Program-made: the position numbers and the translations under genes
Notes under the pieces: generated by a model
The model's database searches: none
Seen by the model: only the letters and a program-made list of their open reading frames with translations
What the model was told of the DNA's origin: nothing
Assembly (NCBI RefSeq): GCF_030733385.1
Contig: NZ_JASHJC010000008.1
Coordinates: forward strand, 157,914 to 221,913
Reading direction: 5' to 3'
Length of the DNA: 64,000 nt
Source: Roseovarius sp. MMSF_3359
GTDB lineage: Bacteria; Pseudomonadota; Alphaproteobacteria; Rhodobacterales; Rhodobacteraceae
Shown: one piece after another, positions 60,290-64,000 of the stretch
Layout: the number at the start of each line of letters is the position of its first letter
Position numbering within the stretch: the first letter of the stretch is position 1

Positions 60290-61308
60290 CAGGCTGGCTC
60301 CTGCTGGGTAATGCAGTGGATACCGCCACCGCCCACGGCGATGTCTCGTATGTCGACCATCGCAACCCGTGCTTCTGGAAACAGATCTTCGTAAATCTCG
60401 CGCGCCTCATCGTCCGAACGGGTGCCATATCGTGGCATGACCACACCGCCGTTGCAGAAATAGGCGTTGACATAAGACAGGCAGAAACGCTCACCAACGG
60501 CGCAGCTTTCATCCGCCTCCGGGATTTTCACAAGCCGGATTGGCCGCCCCCTGGCATCGGTCTCACCCTCGAGCGCATCAATGTTCGCCTGTTTGATCGC
60601 GCGCCAAGGATCGGCGGGATCATCCGCCCCTTCGATCAGAACCACACCTGGTGCGACGAATACAGCGATACCGTCAACATGCCCGTCGGTTTCCGTCTCT
60701 TCAGCATTGCCGGGCAGCCAGATGACCTTTTCGCCGCCCAACATCGCCATCAAATCGCGTTCAATCTCTTCGAGCGTCCAATCCGGATTGCGATTGGCGT
60801 TGGGGAAACACGTCCGCGTGGTGAGGATCGTTCCCTCGCCGTCAACGCTGAGGCCGCCACCCTCCGCAATGAGGCGGCTGGTGAAAGGGCGCGCACCGGC
60901 GATCTCAGCCATGGCGCGTCCGGCGGCAGCGTCCTTGTCAAAGGGATCGTATTTCCGACCCCAGGCATTGAACCCGAAGAGTGCTGCGGCCTTGTTGCCT
61001 GCCGCGTCCCGCAGGAAATTCGGCCCGGCATCACGCGCCCAGGAATCGTCAATCGGCAGCTCGATCAGGTCGATATCTGCGCCCAGCATCGCCCGCGCCT
61101 CGGCCATGTCATCGGGGTCAACGACCATCGTCACCGGCTCGAACGCGCGAATCGCATGGGCCACCGCGGCATAGCTCTGCCGGGTGGCGTGCATATCCGG
61201 CCAGACGATCTTGCGGCAAGGCCACATCATCCAGGTCCGCGCATGGAGCCCGAACTCGGCAGGCATCCGAAAACCAAGATCCTGTGGTGTCGGTGATTGA
61301 TGCAGCAT
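60289..61308 (-). CDS. Agmatine deiminase-family enzyme, cytoplasmic
   Basis: This 339-residue enzyme has agmatine deiminase blocks: DDSWARDAGPNF, AEGGGLSVDGEGT, ETDGHVDG (His-x-Asp) and the nucleophile Cys in GGGGIHCITQQEP. It converts agmatine to N-carbamoylputrescine plus ammonia in studied cases, feeding putrescine synthesis. ATG 61308 (MLHQSPTPQDLG) is chosen; GGGA lies upstream. It is divergent from the LysR gene and first in a three-gene operon. Confidence 0.92.
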   Translation of the reverse strand: MLHQSPTPQDLGFRMPAEFGLHARTWMMWPCRKIVWPDMHATRQSYAAVAHAIRAFEPVTMVVDPDDMAEARAMLGADIDLIELPIDDSWARDAGPNFLRDAAGNKAAALFGFNAWGRKYDPFDKDAAAGRAMAEIAGARPFTSRLIAEGGGLSVDGEGTILTTRTCFPNANRNPDWTLEEIERDLMAMLGGEKVIWLPGNAEETETDGHVDGIAVFVAPGVVLIEGADDPADPWRAIKQANIDALEGETDARGRPIRLVKIPEADESCAVGERFCLSYVNAYFCNGGVVMPRYGTRSDDEAREIYEDLFPEARVAMVDIRDIAVGGGGIHCITQQEPA

Positions 61309-61403
61309 GGCAGAGTCCCGAAGAAAAGCGTTGCGAAGGATAATCACATGAGATTTTATTAGGACAAAGCGCGAAATAATCATATTTATGGCAAAAATTA
61401 CTC
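61309..61403. promoter_or_regulatory. Divergent agmatine deiminase / LysR promoter region
   Basis: The AT-rich spacer contains the inverted pair CATGAG (61347-61352) and CTCATG (61401-61406) and several T-N11-A type stretches between 61360 and 61400, as expected for LysR binding. Exact boxes cannot be assigned. Confidence 0.35.
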
Positions 61404-62300
61404 ATGAATAACCCGTACCGATCCCTGCCACCCCTCACCGCGCTGGTGGGGTTCGAGGCCGCGGCCCGGCATGGCAGCTTTTCCCGGGCCGCCGAAGAGT
61501 TGAACATCACCCAATCCGCCATCAGCCATCAGGTGCGCACCCTCGAGGACCATCTGGGGCAGCCGCTGTTTCACCGTATCGGGCGCCGGATTGACCTGAC
61601 GGATGCCGGCAGGGACCTTCGGCAAACCGCTCAGGAGGCGCTTGAGACGGTTCGTCATGGGGTACGCCGCCTGCATGCCTATACCAAACCCGGTTCGGTC
61701 ATCGTGATGATGTCGCCGGCGCTGGCACAGGGCTGGTTTCTGCCGCGCCTGGCAAGATTGCGGGCGGCCCTGCCGGATGTTGAACCCTGGCTGCACACCA
61801 CGGACGAAACATGGGTGCCGGAAGAGGCCGAGATCGACATCTCGATCTCGACCCGGCCGTGGCAGGACGACGGGACAATCACCGCGCCACTGACGACCGA
61901 CCGGCTTTGGCCGATGGCCGCGCCGACGCTCGCCGTGTCCCTGCCCGATGACCCGGACCAAACGCGCCTGGATACCGCGCCGCTCCTGCATGACGAGGGA
62001 GTGGATGACTGGCAAAAGTGGTTCGCCAAGGCGCAATCTGGGCGGAAGGATTTCTCCAGCGGCCTCAACTTCTCCGACCCGGGAATGATGCTGCAGGCCG
62101 CGGCGCTTGGCCATGGTGTCTGCCTCGGATCGGAAATCCTGGCGCGTCCCCTGCTCGACCAAGGAGGCCTTGTTCGCGTGGGCTCATCACATCTCGAGTG
62201 CTCCCAAGGGTTCCATATCTCCGCCTGGAAACGCACCCTCTCCCGCCAAGCCGTGACCGATACTTGGCAATGGCTTTGCGATCAGGCCCTGGAAGACTGA
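61404..62300 (+). CDS. LysR-family transcriptional regulator (GcvA-like)
   Basis: This 298-residue LysR-type regulator has an N-terminal winged HTH (PLTALVGFEAAARHGSFSRA, AAEELNITQSAISHQVRTLE) and a C-terminal co-inducer domain. The domain order and the LPPLTAL-like start fit the GcvA group. ATG 61404 has no visible Shine-Dalgarno sequence. It is divergent from the agmatine deiminase operon across a 95-bp AT-rich spacer and probably controls it. Confidence 0.9.
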   Translation: MNNPYRSLPPLTALVGFEAAARHGSFSRAAEELNITQSAISHQVRTLEDHLGQPLFHRIGRRIDLTDAGRDLRQTAQEALETVRHGVRRLHAYTKPGSVIVMMSPALAQGWFLPRLARLRAALPDVEPWLHTTDETWVPEEAEIDISISTRPWQDDGTITAPLTTDRLWPMAAPTLAVSLPDDPDQTRLDTAPLLHDEGVDDWQKWFAKAQSGRKDFSSGLNFSDPGMMLQAAALGHGVCLGSEILARPLLDQGGLVRVGSSHLECSQGFHISAWKRTLSRQAVTDTWQWLCDQALED

Positions 62301-62577
62301 AACCTGCTCGGTCGGACGCCGGGGATTTGCAACAATCCAACGGAGTGGCCCCCTGCCCGGCAGGCATCAACCATGTCGGACCCATCCCACTGGTGCCACA
62401 TCACCCGGCTCGGTGAGCTCAAACCCGAACGACCGCTGAACAAACTGTACTGTGGGTCGATGTCAACGCACGAGTTGTGACCAAACCATTCCGGCGACGT
62501 AGATTCCGGCACCAAATGAGAGATGGGCGATCAAGCTAAGACAATCGCTGAGCCCGGGCGAAGGCGCCTATCTGCTG
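62301..62577. other. Intergenic region without recognised content
   Basis: This 277-bp spacer between the LysR gene and the methyltransferase-like gene holds no supported gene, no long dyad and no clear promoter. Confidence 0.35.
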
Positions 62578-63144
62578 ATGCACGTCATAATGTCAACGAT
62601 CCGGATGAACTACGCTCAGCCGCCCGAAGGCAAAGTTGAACAACAGGTAGCACCTGCGCGAGAAAAGGCTCTGGTCGCCCTGGTTGTTGTTGGAATGTCG
62701 TTCCTTCCTTTTCTGTCGATCGCAACGCCGTTGTTCGATTTTGCCAGGATCAACAGCCCCACCATGCTTCTGATGGCCGGTTCCTGCCTCGCACCTGTCG
62801 GCCTGATCCTGTTCTGGCGGGCTCATGCAGGTCTCGGCGACAACTGGTCGCCGATCCTGGAACGGAAAGAAAAGCAGCAACTTGTGACATGGGGCGTATA
62901 TTCCAAATTGCAGCATCCGATGTATTCGGCCATCTTTCTGCTCGCGTTTGCGCAGGCATGCCTGATTGGCAACTGGATCGTGGGTTTGTTCGGGCTCTTT
63001 TCGGTTGCAACGCTGTGTGCGCTGAGGATTGATGATGAAGAGGCCATGATGCGCTCCGAATTTGGAACCGAATGGGAGAGGTACGCAGGAGGCACGTCCG
63101 GCCTTTTTTACCTGCCTAGAAGTCGCATAGGGAAACGTCGGTGA
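62578..63144 (+). CDS. Isoprenylcysteine carboxyl methyltransferase-like (ICMT/PEMT) membrane protein
   Basis: This 188-residue protein has several membrane spans and the ICMT-type AdoMet-binding block (LVTWGVYSKLQHPMYSAIFL) followed by a DEEAMMRSEFGTEWERYAGG tail, as in bacterial phospholipid or isoprenylcysteine methyltransferase-like proteins. The substrate is unknown. The start is uncertain: ATG 62578, 62590 and 62608 are all in frame, and no strong ribosome-binding site decides. Confidence 0.8.
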   Translation: MHVIMSTIRMNYAQPPEGKVEQQVAPAREKALVALVVVGMSFLPFLSIATPLFDFARINSPTMLLMAGSCLAPVGLILFWRAHAGLGDNWSPILERKEKQQLVTWGVYSKLQHPMYSAIFLLAFAQACLIGNWIVGLFGLFSVATLCALRIDDEEAMMRSEFGTEWERYAGGTSGLFYLPRSRIGKRR

Positions 63145-63192
63145 ACGTAATCTCTGGATGCCTCAGAAGAAGGGCCTCCGCATAAGAACAAT

Positions 63193-63224
63193 CCGGGCGC
63201 GCGGTTCAAATGAACCGGCACCCG
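63193..63224 (-). terminator. Stem-loop after the TonB receptor gene
   Basis: CGGTTCA-AA-TGAACCG (63202-63217) is a 7-bp stem, flanked by CCGGG and CCCGG (63193-63197, 63220-63224) that extend it. On the minus strand ATTGTTCTTATG follows. It lies 33 bp past the receptor stop, so it is a likely terminator of the receptor gene. Confidence 0.5.
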
Positions 63225-63256
63225 GACATGACCTTCCCTTCTAACCCCCGCTGGGG

Positions 63257-63949
63257 TCAGAACCGTTTTGTAAAGGCCAGCGTCGCGTTCATCGGTGCGC
63301 CGACGGCCACGTTGTTGTTGTTGGCTGCTGAGGTGTAATAGACCTCGTCGGTCACGTTCTCGATGAAAAGAGTTACTTCCGCATCGTCGGTGATCTTCTT
63401 CGACGCCCCGATATCGAACCGGATATAGGATGGCAGCTCGGTCAACACAGTCGGGGATGTTGTCGTCCGCTTTTCACTTTCGTAGATGGCTGCGCCGAAG
63501 ACCCGCCAATCATTGTTGAACTCGTAGGCCAAACGCAAAGAGGCTGCGTGTTGTGGCACATTCCGGAGCCTTGTCCCTTTGGGCAGTGCGGGATTTTCAT
63601 TGTTGCTGATGGCTGTATCCAGATAGGTGTAGGCCGCGCCGAAACTCCATCCGTTGCCCAGGTCGCCAGCGAGATCAAACTCGAAACCCTCGCTTCGCAC
63701 CGACCCGATATTGACCGCACGCCCGAAGGCCGGAAAGGGTGCTGCTTCGATGAGATTATCCTTGTCCGTCCGGAAGAGTGCCGCGGTTCCAACCAGGTTT
63801 CCGTCCAGCGCGTTGAATTTGAGACCAATTTCGTAGTTTTCGGCCGTTTCCGGAAGAATTTCGTTTCCGTTCACATCCGTCAATCCAACCTGGTCCTGAA
63901 AGCGGAATGTGTCGGAGTAGGAATGACCTGAGCCCCAAGTTTCCTCCAC
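63257..63949 (-). CDS. TonB-dependent receptor, C-terminal part, probably interrupted
   Basis: About 225 residues of an outer-membrane beta-barrel are visible (LTDVNGNEILPETAENYEIG, FRTDKDNLIEAAPF, FIENVTDEVYYTSAANNNN), ending in the typical C-terminal Phe (LAFTKRF). The blocks resemble siderophore receptors. Native receptor sequence starts at about SYSDTF. Upstream codons (WPRKAIKPKPRTLRKVEETW) are very basic and unlike a receptor, and the change coincides with an IS-like end at 63924. The gene is therefore probably a fragment cut off from its N-terminus, although the frame is open to the window edge. Confidence 0.8.
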   Translation of the reverse strand: MEETWGSGHSYSDTFRFQDQVGLTDVNGNEILPETAENYEIGLKFNALDGNLVGTAALFRTDKDNLIEAAPFPAFGRAVNIGSVRSEGFEFDLAGDLGNGWSFGAAYTYLDTAISNNENPALPKGTRLRNVPQHAASLRLAYEFNNDWRVFGAAIYESEKRTTTSPTVLTELPSYIRFDIGASKKITDDAEVTLFIENVTDEVYYTSAANNNNVAVGAPMNATLAFTKRF

Positions 63950-64000
63950 CTTGCGGAGAGTCCTTGGTTTGGGTTTGATCGCCTTACGCGGCCAGTTTGT
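63924..64000. mobile_element. Probable end of an IS3-type insertion sequence
   Basis: At 63924 the plus strand reads TGACCTGAGCCCCAAGTTTC, followed by CTCCACC. It starts with TGA and has the 'TGACCTG..CCCC' look of an IS3-family terminal inverted repeat. It interrupts the TonB receptor frame at a point where receptor-like sequence stops. The transposase and the other end lie outside the window, so the call rests on the terminal sequence and the break in the host gene. Confidence 0.45.

Noticed and set aside
1..64000. tRNA, rRNA, CRISPR arrays, integrase or phage genes
   Set aside because: I looked at the spacers for cloverleaf-like stems, regular repeats of 25-40 bp and recombinase motifs and found none.

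Overview
The window looks like a chromosomal segment from a marine-type alphaproteobacterium of the Rhodobacteraceae (Roseobacter group). GC content is high throughout. There are many TRAP and Pot-type ABC transporters, twin-arginine signals with the pre-sequence pattern 'KGxxSRRxF', BetI-like and LuxR-type regulators, and TMADH-family demethylases. This placement is an inference from gene content; no rRNA marker is present. I found no tRNA, rRNA, CRISPR array, integrase or phage genes.

Layout. 1-76 is the start of a NarL/LuxR-type response regulator. 239-6171 (minus) is a seven-gene translationally coupled aerotolerance-type operon: MoxR ATPase, DUF58, DUF4381, two von Willebrand A proteins, a TPR protein and BatD. 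6254-7168 is a secreted DUF2927 protein. 7322-11431 (minus) is a TAXI-type TRAP transporter with a universal stress protein, divergent from a Cache-domain histidine kinase and FixJ-type regulator (11884-14503). 14519-18787 holds a YtcJ-type amidohydrolase, an orphan oligopeptide-type binding protein and a divergent helix-turn-helix regulator that probably starts at CTG. 18872-20428 is a ThDP enzyme. 20431-26132 is a LuxR-type regulator divergent from a spermidine/putrescine-type ABC transporter and a short-chain dehydrogenase.

26155-28091 is an ABC exporter whose messenger leader carries a promoter, a short peptide ORF with a strong Shine-Dalgarno sequence and two mutually exclusive stems. 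28276-37975 (minus) is a nine-gene unit: Pot-type ABC transporter, BetI-like repressor, two trimethylamine-dehydrogenase-family enzymes, a ferritin-like protein and a small secreted CxxC protein. A perfect 18-bp palindrome abuts a -10 element at its head. Divergent from it (38249-44252) runs an amine and amino-acid oxidation set: bicupin, flavin monoamine oxidase, PuuB-like oxidase, class III aminotransferase and PhyH-type dioxygenase. Together these suggest uptake, demethylation, oxidation and transamination of a methylated amine or betaine-like compound.

45004-51876 is an envelope glycolipid set: Aur1-like PAP2 protein, GT4, flippase-like protein and sulfotransferase, facing a DPM1/GtrB-like GT2 and an ArnT-like GT. 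52131-54086 encodes an unusual papain-like peptidase fused to a GHSAG alpha/beta-hydrolase. 54334-56164 is rsgA plus a VOC protein. 56654-58165 is an Rrf2 regulator divergent from an AhpD-like protein and a secreted cupin. 58254-62300 has two agmatine-deiminase-family enzymes around a LuxR regulator, with a divergent LysR. The right end has an isoprenylcysteine-methyltransferase-like membrane protein and a TonB-dependent receptor that appears to be cut by the end of an IS3-type element running out of the window.
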